Shown here: positions 6,222-14,187 of the stretch, one piece after another
Numbering within the stretch: the first letter of the stretch is position 1
Layout of the letters: the number at the start of each line of letters is the position of its first letter
NCBI RefSeq assembly: GCF_001509795.1
Contig: NZ_LLZN01000092.1
Coordinates: 1-23,353 of the forward strand
Reading direction: 5' to 3'
From: Streptomyces sp. NRRL WC-3605
GTDB taxonomy: Bacteria; Actinomycetota; Actinomycetes; Streptomycetales; Streptomycetaceae
Length of the DNA: 23,353 nt
Made by a program: the position numbers and the translations under genes
Notes under the pieces: generated by a model
What the model was told of the DNA's origin: nothing
Databases searched by the model: none
What the model saw: only the letters and a program-made list of their open reading frames with translations

Positions 6222-7883
6222 TCACGACCGGGCCGGCGCCGGCTCCCGCTCCCGGTCGTGGTCCGGGGCCAGCCGGATCTCGCGGCCCGACCACCGGCGT
6301 CGCAGCCAGCGGTCGTGGCTGGCGACCACGATCGCCCCTGGACCCGTGGCGAGCGCGTCCTCGAGTTCGTCGCAGAGCCGGGGGGAGAGGTGGTTGGTCG
6401 GCTCGTCCAGAAGCAGCAGCTGTGGCGGCCGGGCGACCAGCAGTGCCAGCGCCAGTCGCCGGCGCTGCCCCACCGACAGACGCCCGACCGGCTTGTCCAT
6501 GTCCGCCTCGTGCAGCAGGCCCAGCGAGGCCAATGGCACCTTCTCCGCCCGGGCCGCGCCCAGCGCCTCCTCGTAGGTGCCGCGGACCGTGCGCTCGGGC
6601 CGTTCGAAGACGGTGTCCTGGGTGAGCAGCCCCACCGAAAGCCGCCGCCGCCTGTGCACCTCGCCCCCGGTGACCGCCAGCCGTCCCGCGAGCACGGCCA
6701 GTAGCGTCGACTTGCCCGCGCCGTTGCCGCCGGTGACCAGGAGCCGGTCGGTGGCGGCCACCTCCAGCCGGTCCACCGCGAGCCGTCCCGGCACCCGTAC
6801 GTCACGCAAGACGACCAGCGGCTGCGGGCCCTCCTCCGACCGGGTCGCCAGGTCACCGGCGGCGAACCGCAGGGGGCGCGGCGGCTCGGCAACCTGGACG
6901 CGCTCCAGTTCCTCCAGCCGTCGCGTGGCGTTGCGGACCCGGCGGGAGATCGAGTTCTGGACGCGGCCCGCCCAGTGGCCGTAGCCCATCTTCTCGTTGT
7001 CGGTACGGCCCCGGTCCGGGGCGACCCGGTGCGCGGTCACCCCCGCCGACGTACGCAACTCCCGCAGCTCCTGCTGTTCCTCGACGTACCGCTGTTCCCA
7101 GCGCCGCCGCTCGGCGTGCTTCTCGGACAGGTAGGCGCTGTAGTCGCCGCCGTAGCGGACGGGGCCGTCCACCGCCGGGTCGAGGTCGATCAGGTCCGTG
7201 CAGACGGCGTCGAGGAACGCCCGGTCGTGGCTGGCGAGCACGACGGTTCCGGGCAGCGAGCGGACCTGCTCCTCCAGGAAGGCGGCGGCGCCGTCGTCGA
7301 GGTGGTTGGTCGGCTCGTCCAGGAGCAGCGCGGAGGGCCGCCGGACGAGCAGCGCGGCCAGGGCGAGCCGTCCGCGCTGCCCGCCGGAAAGCGAGCCCAG
7401 CGTGCGGTCGTGGTCGACGGCACCGAGGCCCAGACCGTCCAGGACCAGGGCGGCACGCCGGTCGGCGTCCCAGGACTCCCGGTCCTGGGCCTGTTCGAGA
7501 CGCCTGCCGTAGGCATCGAGGACGCCCTGGTGGCCGGGGTCGTCCTCGGGCACCCGGGCGAGTTCCCTGGCTAGCCGGTCCAGCTCGGCCAGGTCCTCCC
7601 GCGCCTCGCGCAGGGCCTCGTCCAGGACGGCCGCGACGGTGGTGCCGCCCTCGAAGGACATCTCCTGGTGGAGGAAGCCGAGGTCGGCGGGGCGGGTGAC
7701 ACGACCCGCGTCGGGGTCGTCCGCGCCGGCGAGCAGGCGCAGCAGGGTGGACTTGCCGACGCCGTTCTCCCCGATCAGGCCGATGCGGTGACCGGGGGAG
7801 GCCGTCAGGGAGACGCCGTCGAGGACCCGGCGCCCGCCCAGGTCGCGAACGAGGTCATGGGCGAGAAGTGCGTGCTGGGGCAC
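6222..7883 (-). CDS. ABC-F ATPase, resembling antibiotic ribosomal-protection proteins
   Basis: 553 residues, two ATP-binding domains, no membrane segments. NBD1 has Walker A GENGVGKST, signature LSGGQ and Walker [16 protein letters not shown]2 has GGNGAGKST, a variant signature LSVGQ and [12 protein letters not shown]. The inter-domain linker, rich in Arg/Glu (ERRRWEQRYVEEQQELRELR), would reach the ribosomal P/E-site region. ABC-F proteins bind the ribosome; one branch displaces macrolides, lincosamides or streptogramins, others aid translation. Length, LSVGQ and the short PTNHLS end of NBD2 recall Streptomyces self-resistance members (TlrC/CarA/OleB/LmrC type), but the drug cannot be told from sequence. 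The GTG start at 7883 has AAGGA about 11 bases upstream; in-frame extension to 8180 overlaps the neighbouring gene and is not used. It lies 80 bases after a second ABC-F gene, probably the same operon. Confidence 0.9.
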   Translation of the reverse strand: MPQHALLAHDLVRDLGGRRVLDGVSLTASPGHRIGLIGENGVGKSTLLRLLAGADDPDAGRVTRPADLGFLHQEMSFEGGTTVAAVLDEALREAREDLAELDRLARELARVPEDDPGHQGVLDAYGRRLEQAQDRESWDADRRAALVLDGLGLGAVDHDRTLGSLSGGQRGRLALAALLVRRPSALLLDEPTNHLDDGAAAFLEEQVRSLPGTVVLASHDRAFLDAVCTDLIDLDPAVDGPVRYGGDYSAYLSEKHAERRRWEQRYVEEQQELRELRTSAGVTAHRVAPDRGRTDNEKMGYGHWAGRVQNSISRRVRNATRRLEELERVQVAEPPRPLRFAAGDLATRSEEGPQPLVVLRDVRVPGRLAVDRLEVAATDRLLVTGGNGAGKSTLLAVLAGRLAVTGGEVHRRRRLSVGLLTQDTVFERPERTVRGTYEEALGAARAEKVPLASLGLLHEADMDKPVGRLSVGQRRRLALALLVARPPQLLLLDEPTNHLSPRLCDELEDALATGPGAIVVASHDRWLRRRWSGREIRLAPDHDREREPAPARS

Positions 7884-7963
7884 GATCGGTCCGTCCTTCG
7901 TGATCGGTGGTCGGCCCGCCGGGCACACGGCCTCGGACGCGGGCCACGTCACACGTCGGAGGC

Positions 7964-9598
7964 TCACACCCCAGGAGCCCCCACTTCCTGCAGCGTGCCG
8001 TCGGCCAGCCGCAGCCATCGGCTGATCCCGATCTCGGCGAGGAACCGCTCGTCGTGGCTGACCACCATGAACGCGCCCTGGTAGGAGTTGAGCGCGCTCT
8101 CCAACTGCCCCGCGCTGACGAGGTCGAGGTTGTTGGTCGGCTCGTCGAGCAGCAGCAGGTGCGGGGCCGGCTCCGCGCACAGCACGCAGGCCAGGGTGGC
8201 GCGCAGCCGCTCGCCGCCGGAGAGCACACCGACCGGCAGATGGGCGCGCGTACCCCGGAAGAGGAACCGGGCGAGCAGGTTCATCCGCTCCGCCTCCGGC
8301 CGCTCGGGCGCGAAGTCGGCGAAGTTCTGCGCCACGGTCCGGTCCAGGTCCAGCAGATCCAGGCGCTGCGACAGGTAGGCGATCCGTCCGTCGTTGCGCT
8401 TGATCTCACCGCTGTCCGGCGCGAGGTCGCCTGTGACCACCCGCATCAGGGTGGTCTTCCCGGCGCCGTTGGGGCCGGTCAGCGCGATGCGCTCGGGCCC
8501 CCGCACGGTCAGGTCGACGCCGTTCGGGGCGAACACGTCCGCGTCGCCGAGCCGGACCTGCATGCCCTCACCGAGGAACAGGTTGCGTCCGGCGGGCACC
8601 TGGGTGTCGGGCAGTTCCAGGCTGAGCCTGACCTCCTCGCGCAGGGAGCGCCCGGCCTCGTCCAGACGGGCCTTGGCCTCGCTGACCCGCGCGGCGTGCA
8701 TCGTGCCGGACTTGCCGGCGGCCTCCTGCGCGCCCCGTTTCATGTTCCCCGCGAAGATCCGCGGCAGGCCGGCGTTCTTCAAGTTCCTCTGGGCGTTGCC
8801 GGCGCGGCGCTCGGCGCGTTCGCGGGCCTGCTGCATCTCCCGCTTCTCACGCTTGAGCTCCTGTTCGGCGCTGCGGATGTTCTTCTCTGCGACCTCCTGC
8901 TCGGCACGGACGGCGGCCTCGTACTCGGTGAAGTTTCCTCCGTACAGGCGCAGTTCGTCGCTGCCGAGTTCCGCGATGCGTTCCATGCGGTCCAGGAGCG
9001 CGCGGTCGTGGCTGACCAGGAGCAGGCAGCCGGTGAAGTCCGACAGGACGTCGTACAGCTTGTGCCGGGCGTCCGTGTCGAGGTTGTTGGTCGGCTCGTC
9101 GAGGAGGAGGACGTCGGGCCGCTTGAGCAGTTGGGCGGCGAGGCCGAGGGAGACGACCTGGCCGCCGCTGAGGGTGGCGAGGCTGCGGTCCAGCGCGATG
9201 TCGGTCAGGCCGAGCCGGTCGAGCTGGGCGCGGGTGCGCTCCTCGATGTCCCAGTCGTCGCCGATGGTGGTGAAGTGCTTGTCGTCGACGTCGCCGGACT
9301 CCACGGCGTCCAGCGCGCGGATCACCTCGGCGACGCCCAGCACCTCGGCGACCGTGAGGTCCAGCGTGAGCGGCAGGCTCTGGGGGAGGTGACCGAGGGT
9401 GCCGTTGACGGACACCGAGCCGGTGAGCGGCTTGAGTTCACCGGTGATCAGCTTGAGCAGGGTGGATTTGCCGGAGCCGTTGGGGGCGACCAGGCCGGTG
9501 CGGCCGGGCGTCACGGAGAACGACAGGTCGTGGAAGACCGGGGTGTCGTCGGGCCAGGCGAAGGAGAGGTTCGAACAGACGATGGCGGCGTCGGACAT
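7964..9598 (-). CDS. ABC-F ATPase (Uup/YheS-like soluble duplicated NBD protein)
   Basis: 544 residues with two ATP-binding domains and no membrane segments. NBD1 shows [14 protein letters not shown] and [14 protein letters not shown]2 shows [14 protein letters not shown] and [12 protein letters not shown]. The linker between them is long and highly charged (about residues 235-330, with [20 protein letters not shown]), predicted as the ribosome-probing helical hairpin of ABC-F proteins. The start chosen is ATG at 9598; the frame stays open upstream to 9736 but that part is proline/arginine-rich and unlike ABC-F N termini. It is the promoter-proximal gene of a two-gene operon with the ABC-F gene at 6222. 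The ~45-base upstream hairpin (9641-9655) could belong to a drug-responsive leader, as known for other ABC-F genes, but no clear leader peptide was identified. Translation factor versus resistance factor remains open. Confidence 0.9.
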   Translation of the reverse strand: MSDAAIVCSNLSFAWPDDTPVFHDLSFSVTPGRTGLVAPNGSGKSTLLKLITGELKPLTGSVSVNGTLGHLPQSLPLTLDLTVAEVLGVAEVIRALDAVESGDVDDKHFTTIGDDWDIEERTRAQLDRLGLTDIALDRSLATLSGGQVVSLGLAAQLLKRPDVLLLDEPTNNLDTDARHKLYDVLSDFTGCLLLVSHDRALLDRMERIAELGSDELRLYGGNFTEYEAAVRAEQEVAEKNIRSAEQELKREKREMQQARERAERRAGNAQRNLKNAGLPRIFAGNMKRGAQEAAGKSGTMHAARVSEAKARLDEAGRSLREEVRLSLELPDTQVPAGRNLFLGEGMQVRLGDADVFAPNGVDLTVRGPERIALTGPNGAGKTTLMRVVTGDLAPDSGEIKRNDGRIAYLSQRLDLLDLDRTVAQNFADFAPERPEAERMNLLARFLFRGTRAHLPVGVLSGGERLRATLACVLCAEPAPHLLLLDEPTNNLDLVSAGQLESALNSYQGAFMVVSHDERFLAEIGISRWLRLADGTLQEVGAPGV

Positions 9599-9829
9599 GA
9601 CGGAAGACCTCTGAGGAACTGAGGGCGGAGCGCATGGTTCTCTGCCCTGGGCAGACATGGGAAAAGGGGTACGACGACAGGGACCACTCGGCAGCGCCCG
9701 CGGCGCCGACCAGTGGCCGTCACATCCGGATCTCACCCGGAGATGTCGTCTTCACCCACCACGTCTGTCTCTCCTCGCTGGACGATCTACGTGCCCACTC
9801 ACGATAGCAGGTGGGTCCGTCTCAGGGCG
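9599..9829. other. Divergent intergenic region between ABC-F and molybdenum-enzyme operons (left part)
   Basis: No gene is seen. On the minus strand it should hold the ABC-F promoter and leader. A compact hairpin, TCTGCC-CTG-GGCAGA, occupies 9641-9655 in the presumed leader. A second inverted repeat, CCCAC (9794-9798) with GTGGG (9811-9815), lies further up. No convincing leader peptide was found. Confidence 0.5.
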
Positions 9830-9858
9830 TTGACAGCGGCGGAGTCACATGTCAGCAT
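9830..9858 (+). promoter_or_regulatory. Putative promoter of the molybdopterin oxidoreductase operon
   Basis: A consensus TTGACA (9830-9835), a 17-bp spacer and CAGCAT (9853-9858). The palindromic operator copy B begins one base after the -10, the same arrangement as upstream of ohr. Confidence 0.55.
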
Positions 9859-9859
9859 C

Positions 9860-9880
9860 GTCACCTGTTGAAACGGTGAC
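9860..9880 (+). promoter_or_regulatory. 21-bp palindromic operator, copy B (upstream of molybdopterin oxidoreductase)
   Basis: GTCACC, spacer TGTTGAAAC, GGTGAC. It lies 97 bases before the start codon at 9978 and over the expected transcription start of the promoter at 9830-9858. Confidence 0.75.
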
Positions 9881-9977
9881 GCACGGTAGGTCGGCGAAAC
9901 ACACACGTGTCGATCCCGTCGTCATACGGGCCTCACATGTCGCCGGGTGACGCCCTCACGTAAGGAGCACACTGACC

Positions 9978-10703
9978 ATGGCAGGAAAGCGGAAGCCGGA
10001 CCCCGAGAGCGGTCCGCCGGTCGGTCGCCGAGCGCTGCTGGGCATGCTCGGCGCGGGCGCCGCTGGCCTCGCCGCCGCGCCCTACCTCCAGCGAGGCTGG
10101 GAGAACTTCCTCGGCGCCGCGTCCCAGGTGGACGCGACCGGCCTCACCGGCCTGCTGCCCAACCCGGGCGGCTTCCGGTACTACAGCGTCGTCGGCTCGG
10201 TGCCGCACAAGGACGAGACGAACTACGCGCTCAAGGTCCGCGGCCTGGTCGACAAGCCGAAGACGTACACCCTGACCGACCTGCGTGCGATGGCCCAGAC
10301 CCGGGTCGTCGCCGACGTGCTGTGCACGGACGGCTGGCGGGTGGACGACACCCCGTTCGAAGGGGTGAGGCTGTCGGACATCCTGGACGACGTCGGGGTG
10401 CGCTCTCCCGGCGCGGCGATTCGCTTCACCTGCTTCGACGGCGCGTACAGCGAGAGCCTCACCCTGGAACAGGCCCGCCGCGCCGACGTCCTGGTGGCGC
10501 TGAAGATGCAGGACAAGCCCATCACCCACGAGCACGGCGGCCCCGTCCGCCTCTTCGTGGCACCCATGTACTTCTACAAGTCGGCCAAGTGGCTGTCCGG
10601 CATCTCGGTCACCGACAAGGTCGTCCCCGGTTTCTGGGAGGAACGCGGATATGCGATCGACGGCTGGCTCGACGGAGCCGACCGGCACGGCGAGGCGGCC
10701 TGA
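9978..10703 (+). CDS. Tat-exported molybdopterin-dependent oxidoreductase (sulfite oxidase fold)
   Basis: 241 residues. AAGGAG lies upstream of the ATG at 9978. The N terminus carries a twin-arginine signal: VGRRALLGML followed by an alanine/glycine-rich hydrophobic stretch to about residue 40. The rest matches the short oxidoreductase molybdopterin-binding domain: ALKVRGLVDKPKTYTLTDL, then Cys116 in VLCTDGWRVDDTPFEGVRL as the likely molybdenum ligand, and an FFVAPMYF-like segment (RLFVAPMYFYKSAKWLSG). YedY/MsrP-type enzymes use this fold on the outer face of the membrane to reduce oxidised methionine, receiving electrons from a haem membrane partner. The next gene, overlapping by 53 bases, encodes such a candidate. 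The substrate is unknown, and low identity to MsrP in length (shorter by ~90 residues) argues against equating them. Confidence 0.88.
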   Translation: MAGKRKPDPESGPPVGRRALLGMLGAGAAGLAAAPYLQRGWENFLGAASQVDATGLTGLLPNPGGFRYYSVVGSVPHKDETNYALKVRGLVDKPKTYTLTDLRAMAQTRVVADVLCTDGWRVDDTPFEGVRLSDILDDVGVRSPGAAIRFTCFDGAYSESLTLEQARRADVLVALKMQDKPITHEHGGPVRLFVAPMYFYKSAKWLSGISVTDKVVPGFWEERGYAIDGWLDGADRHGEAA

Positions 10704-11343
10704 CCCGGCCGACCGCGTCCGCCGCTTCAGCACCGCGGAACGCTGGGTCCACCGCACCACCGGCTGGTTGATGCTGGTGTGCCTGGTCACCGCCGCGTGC
10801 CTCTACCTCGGCCCGCTCGCCCAACTCGTCGGGCGTCGCCACGTGATGGTCTTCTTGCACGAGTGGTCGGGCATCCTGCTGCCGTTGCCGGCCCTCCTCG
10901 GGCTGTTCTCCGCCGACTTCCGCGCGGATCTGCGGCGCCTGAACCGGTTCGCGGTATACGACCGCCAGTGGCTGATGGCCGTCCGCCGGGGTCGCAGGTC
11001 ACCTGGGGCGCGTCCGGCCGGGAAGTTCAACGCGGGTCAGAAGATCTACGCGGGCTGGATCGCCGGGGCCGTGCTGGTGATGATGTTCACCGGCCTGCTC
11101 ATGTGGTTCATGGGGCTGCTGCCCTTCATCTCCCGCACCAGCGCCATCTTCGTCCACGACCTGCTGGCCTGGGCGATCACCGCGGTCGTCCTGGGCCACC
11201 TGCGCAAGGCATTCCAGGACCCGGAGGCACGGCTGGGCATGCGCACCGGGTACGTCAGCCGGTCCTGGGCCGAGCGAGAGCACTCCCGGTGGCTGAGCAA
11301 GGACCGCGACTCCGGCGTGGCCGACCGGACGCACGTGGTGTGA
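10651..11343 (+). CDS. Cytochrome b561-like integral membrane subunit
   Basis: 230 residues. The start at 10651 has GGAGG at good spacing inside the end of the upstream gene, so translation is coupled through a 53-base overlap. The first ~25 residues are polar and proline-rich. Four hydrophobic segments follow: about 37-57 (TTGWLMLVCLVTAACLYL), 68-88, 133-155 (WIAGAVLVMMFTGLLMWFMG) and 165-187. Histidines that could ligate two b haems lie in or near them: ERWVHRTTGW, VFLHEWSG, FVHDLLAW and VLGHLRKA. The protein resembles formate dehydrogenase gamma/cytochrome b561 subunits and probably passes quinol electrons to the exported molybdoenzyme. The operon ends in a strong hairpin at 11443-11481. 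Confidence 0.87.
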   Translation: MRSTAGSTEPTGTARRPDPADRVRRFSTAERWVHRTTGWLMLVCLVTAACLYLGPLAQLVGRRHVMVFLHEWSGILLPLPALLGLFSADFRADLRRLNRFAVYDRQWLMAVRRGRRSPGARPAGKFNAGQKIYAGWIAGAVLVMMFTGLLMWFMGLLPFISRTSAIFVHDLLAWAITAVVLGHLRKAFQDPEARLGMRTGYVSRSWAEREHSRWLSKDRDSGVADRTHVV

Positions 11344-11344
11344 G

Positions 11345-11372
11345 GTGCCCGGTGCCCGGTGCCCGGTGCCCG
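11345..11372. repeat. Tandem repeat, four perfect copies of GTGCCCG
   Basis: Four consecutive 7-bp units begin two bases after the stop codon of the cytochrome gene. Like the GACGCCCT array at 1571-1610, it directly follows a gene end and precedes a terminator. Confidence 0.95.
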
Positions 11373-11442
11373 GTCAGCGGCGGCAATGTCGTATCCCGAC
11401 CGGCGGACGGGCATAGGGCGTAAGTTCCGGATCGGCCGCACC

Positions 11443-11481
11443 CCGGGCGGCGGCGAACCGAGCGGTTCGTCCGCCGCCCGG
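11443..11481. terminator. Bidirectional terminator between the cytochrome and TetR genes
   Basis: CCGGGCGGCGG (11443-11453) pairs with CCGCCGCCCGG (11471-11481). The interior adds CGAACCG with CGGTTCG around a two-base loop, leaving one bulged T. It lies between two convergent genes and can serve both. Confidence 0.85.
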
Positions 11482-11516
11482 CCTACCCCGAAACCCTCTG
11501 AGGCGGTGCCCTCGTG

Positions 11517-12059
11517 TCAGGGGACGCCGGCGCCGCGCAGCAGGGTGTCGACGACGAGGTCCGCCGCGCGGGCGGGGCTCAGGTCGGGCAACTGACGTGA
11601 CACCAGGTGCATGAGCTGCGGCAGGAGGGCGCTCACCCACCCGGCCGGCAGGTCGGCACGGAGGAAGCCCTCAGTGACGGCGCGGTCGAGGAAGACGTCG
11701 ACCTCGTGGGCGGATGCGTCGCGGCGGGCGCGCACCTCCTCGTCGGCGAGCATGCGGGTGAGGTCGACGGGCCAGGTGCGGTTGACCGCGATGATGTTCT
11801 CGACGTAGCGGTGCAGGGCGACGGCGACGGGTGCCTCGCGCAGCCGGGCGTCCTCGATGGCTCGTTCGATCGCGGCCAGGCGGGACTCGTAGATCGCGGA
11901 GAGCAGGTCCTCGCGGGACGCGAAGCGCCGGTAGACGGTGCGCCGGTCCACGCCGGCCTCGGCGGCGATGCTCGCGATGCTCGCGCCGGGATCCGCGGCG
12001 AGCATGCGCGCTCCCGTGGTCAGGACGGCTTCCAAGTTGCGTGCTGCGTCGGCTCTCAC
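11517..12059 (-). CDS. TetR/AcrR family transcriptional regulator
   Basis: 180 residues. The N-terminal helix-turn-helix is clear: ASIASIAAEAGVDRRTVYRR with FASREDLL (residues ~27-55), followed by an all-helical ligand domain that is not conserved with any member I recognise. The GTG start at 12059 has a weak ribosome site (CAGGG). It is divergent from the DHA2 exporter gene with 218 bases between, the usual layout for a TetR repressor of a drug pump. The inducer is unknown. A degraded second copy of this gene lies at 15455-15715 next to the aldehyde dehydrogenase gene, and a 22-bp DNA element is shared by both promoters (12130-12151, 15791-15812). That suggests this regulator, or its lost paralogue, controls both. 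Confidence 0.9.
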   Translation of the reverse strand: MRADAARNLEAVLTTGARMLAADPGASIASIAAEAGVDRRTVYRRFASREDLLSAIYESRLAAIERAIEDARLREAPVAVALHRYVENIIAVNRTWPVDLTRMLADEEVRARRDASAHEVDVFLDRAVTEGFLRADLPAGWVSALLPQLMHLVSRQLPDLSPARAADLVVDTLLRGAGVP

Positions 12060-12129
12060 GCCCTGATTCTATGCGCCCTGTGACCCCTGAGGCCTTCTAA
12101 TGCCCCTCCAGAGTGAAGTACCGGGTGTG

Positions 12130-12151
12130 AAGTGCTACATTGACGTGGCAG
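12130..12151. promoter_or_regulatory. Shared 22-bp element, copy 1 (TetR/exporter divergent promoter)
   Basis: It contains the core AAGTGCTACATTGA and matches 15791-15812 at 20 of 22 positions. The interval continues into an interrupted dyad: CTACA and TGGCA here are mirrored by TGCCA and TGTAG at about 12165-12175. TTGACG at 12140-12145 may be the -35 of the exporter promoter. It is a plausible operator for the TetR protein encoded on the left. Confidence 0.65.
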
Positions 12152-12189
12152 GTAGCTAAGATAGTGCCAGTGTAGTGAGACGCAAATGC

Positions 12190-12253
12190 CGGGTGGCGGC
12201 AGGCGCGAGCTCCTACCGCCACCCGAAGAGCCACCCGAAGAGCCATCCGTAGT
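12190..12253 (+). repeat. Leader hairpin and 12-bp repeats before the DHA2 exporter
   Basis: CGGGTGGCGG (12190-12199) pairs perfectly with CCGCCACCCG (12216-12225). The right arm is part of a 12-bp direct repeat, GCCACCCGAAGA at 12218-12229 and 12230-12241, with a weaker third copy to 12253. The left arm could also pair with the second repeat, giving alternative hairpins just upstream of the ribosome binding site. Confidence 0.6.
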
Positions 12254-12277
12254 CCTCGAAAGAAGGAAGGCACCGCC

Positions 12278-13861
12278 ATGTCGTTGCCGAAGCCACCGTC
12301 CGCATCGCCCAGGCCGGGCGGTGTCGCCGCCGCGATGAGCGCGCTGATCCTCGCGGTGCTGCTCGCGGCCCTGGACCAGACGATCGTCTCCACCGCGTTG
12401 CCCCGGATAGCGGAGGACCTCAACGGGTTCGACGACATCGCCTGGGTCAGCGCCGCCTACCTGCTCGCCTCCACGGCCGTGACGCCGCTGTGGGGGAAAC
12501 TCGGCGACATGTTCGGCCGCAAGCGGCTCTACCTCGCCTCCACCTCGGTCTTCCTGATCGCCTCCGTGGCCTGCGGTCTGGCGCAGAGCCTTCCCGAACT
12601 GATCGGTGCCCGGGTGCTCCAGGGCATCGGTGGCGGCGGCATGATCGTGCTGACCTTCGGCCTCGTCGGCGACATCGTGGCGCCGAGCGAGCGCGGTCGT
12701 TACCAGGGCATGTTCGGCTCGGTCTACGGCGTCGCCAGCATCGTGGGACCGCTGCTCGGCGGTGTCTTCACCGACCAGCTGTCATGGCGCTGGGCCTTCC
12801 TGATCAACCTGCCGGTCGGCATCGTGGCCCTCGCCCTCGCCGCCCGGGCCCTGCCCGCCGCCGCCCGCGGTGCCAAGGCGCGCATCGACTACGCCGGAGC
12901 CACCCTGCTGGCCGCCATCGCCACCGGTCTCGTCCTCGTCACGTCCTTCGGCGAGCGCTGGGGATGGGGCTCGCCGTCCATCGTCGGCCTGATCATCGCC
13001 ACAGTCGTGCTCGCGGCGGTGGTGGTTCCCGTCGAGCGCCGAGTCGCGGCCCCGGTACTGCCGCCGGCCATGCTCGGCTCGCGCACCGTGGTGTTCTCCT
13101 CGCTGATCGCATTCCTCGCCAACGCGGCGATGTTCTCCGTGCTGGTCTACCTGCCGACGTATCTCCAGATCGTCCACGGGGTCTCGGCCACCCTCTCCGG
13201 CATCCACATGCTGCCGCTCGTCGCCGGTCTCGTCGTCAGCCAGTCCCTGGCCGGGCGCTGGGCGGCGCACATCGAGCGGCTGAGGGTGATCCTGCTGAGC
13301 GGCCTCGTCGCCAACCTGGCCGGTCTGCTCCTGCTGGCCACCATCGGCAACGGACCCGGCACCCTGCTGCTCAGCGTCTACTTCCTGATCACCGGCATCG
13401 GCATCGGCATGGTGCCCATGGTCGTCCTGACCACCGTCCAGAACAGCGTCCCGGCGGCGGACATCGGCGCCGCGAGCGCCGTCGTCACCTTCTCCCGCTC
13501 CATCGGCGCCGCCTTCGGAGTCGCCGTCTTCGGCACCCTGCTCAACACGGGCTTCGCCGACCGGGTCCGGGACCTGCCGACCGCCGGCGGATTCGACGCC
13601 GGGCGGCCCGACACCATCGGACACCTGCCCGGAGCGCTCCGCGACACCGCCCTGGACGCCTTCGCCCACGCCACCGCCGTCGGTTACCTGTGGATCGCGC
13701 CGGCCCTGGCCGTCGGCACCCTCCTCGCCCTCTTCCTCAAGCCGTCAGCAAGGAAGCCGTTCAAAAGGAAGCCGTCTGGAAGGAACGACGACACCGCCCT
13801 CGGCGCTCCCGACGAAGCGGCCGGCGTCCCCACCACGAAGGAGAACACCCCGGCCGCCTGA
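12278..13861 (+). CDS. DHA2 family (EmrB/QacA-type) MFS multidrug exporter
   Basis: 527 residues, the size of 14-helix DHA2 drug:proton antiporters. AAGGAAGG lies eight bases before the ATG. Diagnostic motifs: LDQTIVSTALPRIAEDL in helix 1 (motif D1), GKLGDMFGRKRLYL (motif A), LQGIGGGGMI (motif B) and GVASIVGPLLGG (antiporter motif C). About fourteen hydrophobic segments can be counted up to residue ~485. The last ~45 residues are a polar cytoplasmic tail whose lysine-rich part comes from an AAGGAAGCCGT-like repeat in the DNA. Divergent from the TetR gene and followed by a good terminator. Probably exports lipophilic or cationic drugs when the repressor is released; substrate not predictable. 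Confidence 0.93.
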   Translation: MSLPKPPSASPRPGGVAAAMSALILAVLLAALDQTIVSTALPRIAEDLNGFDDIAWVSAAYLLASTAVTPLWGKLGDMFGRKRLYLASTSVFLIASVACGLAQSLPELIGARVLQGIGGGGMIVLTFGLVGDIVAPSERGRYQGMFGSVYGVASIVGPLLGGVFTDQLSWRWAFLINLPVGIVALALAARALPAAARGAKARIDYAGATLLAAIATGLVLVTSFGERWGWGSPSIVGLIIATVVLAAVVVPVERRVAAPVLPPAMLGSRTVVFSSLIAFLANAAMFSVLVYLPTYLQIVHGVSATLSGIHMLPLVAGLVVSQSLAGRWAAHIERLRVILLSGLVANLAGLLLLATIGNGPGTLLLSVYFLITGIGIGMVPMVVLTTVQNSVPAADIGAASAVVTFSRSIGAAFGVAVFGTLLNTGFADRVRDLPTAGGFDAGRPDTIGHLPGALRDTALDAFAHATAVGYLWIAPALAVGTLLALFLKPSARKPFKRKPSGRNDDTALGAPDEAAGVPTTKENTPAA

Positions 13862-13884
13862 GCCACCGCGTCGCCACCCGACCG

Positions 13885-13908
13885 GCCGGCCCCCACGCAG
13901 GGGCCGGC
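13885..13908 (+). terminator. Terminator after the DHA2 exporter
   Basis: A 9-bp perfect stem, GCCGGCCCC (13885-13893) with GGGGCCGGC (13900-13908), and a six-base loop, 24 bases past the stop codon. Confidence 0.85.
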
Positions 13909-14187
13909 AGTCGGCGCGTGCGCCCGGCCGTGAGGAACGGCCGCGCGGCGGCGCGCTCTCCGACAGCCGCCTGCACGGAGCGTAGAACCGGACTCGTCAC
14001 CGCCGTGGCTGGTGATGCATGGACCAAGAGCTCCGCCACCCGTCAAGGTGGTGCCGGAACCTCGTCGCGTCTCATGAGTGCCCCCGGGCGGCGGAAGTGC
14101 CGTTGCCCGGGGCCCGGTCCCGCGGCGCGCTGGTCGGCTCACGGCCGAGCCCGTGCCCTCGGCGGTGGTGATGGGCGGGGTGCGGAT
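13909..14187. other. Convergent intergenic region, no feature recognised
   Basis: Between the exporter terminator and the 3' end of the epoxide-hydrolase-like gene. Open frames crossing it on both strands have no start signal or protein-like content, and no further hairpin stands out. Confidence 0.5.

Noticed and set aside
7907..9622. A 571-codon plus-strand frame antisense to the ABC-F genes
   Set aside because: It mirrors the minus-strand ABC-F codons (repeats such as VVGRLVEEQ come from reversed DEPTNNLD) and has no ribosome site.
9438..9736. A regulatory leader peptide for the ABC-F operon
   Set aside because: Frames starting at 9723 and 9736 exist, but neither is short with a clear ribosome site and stop before the ABC-F start; only the hairpin at 9641-9655 is reported.
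9945..9960. GGGTGACGCCC near the molybdoenzyme start as another palindrome copy
   Set aside because: It has only one half-site and overlaps the ribosome binding region; no matching GTCACC arm at the right distance.
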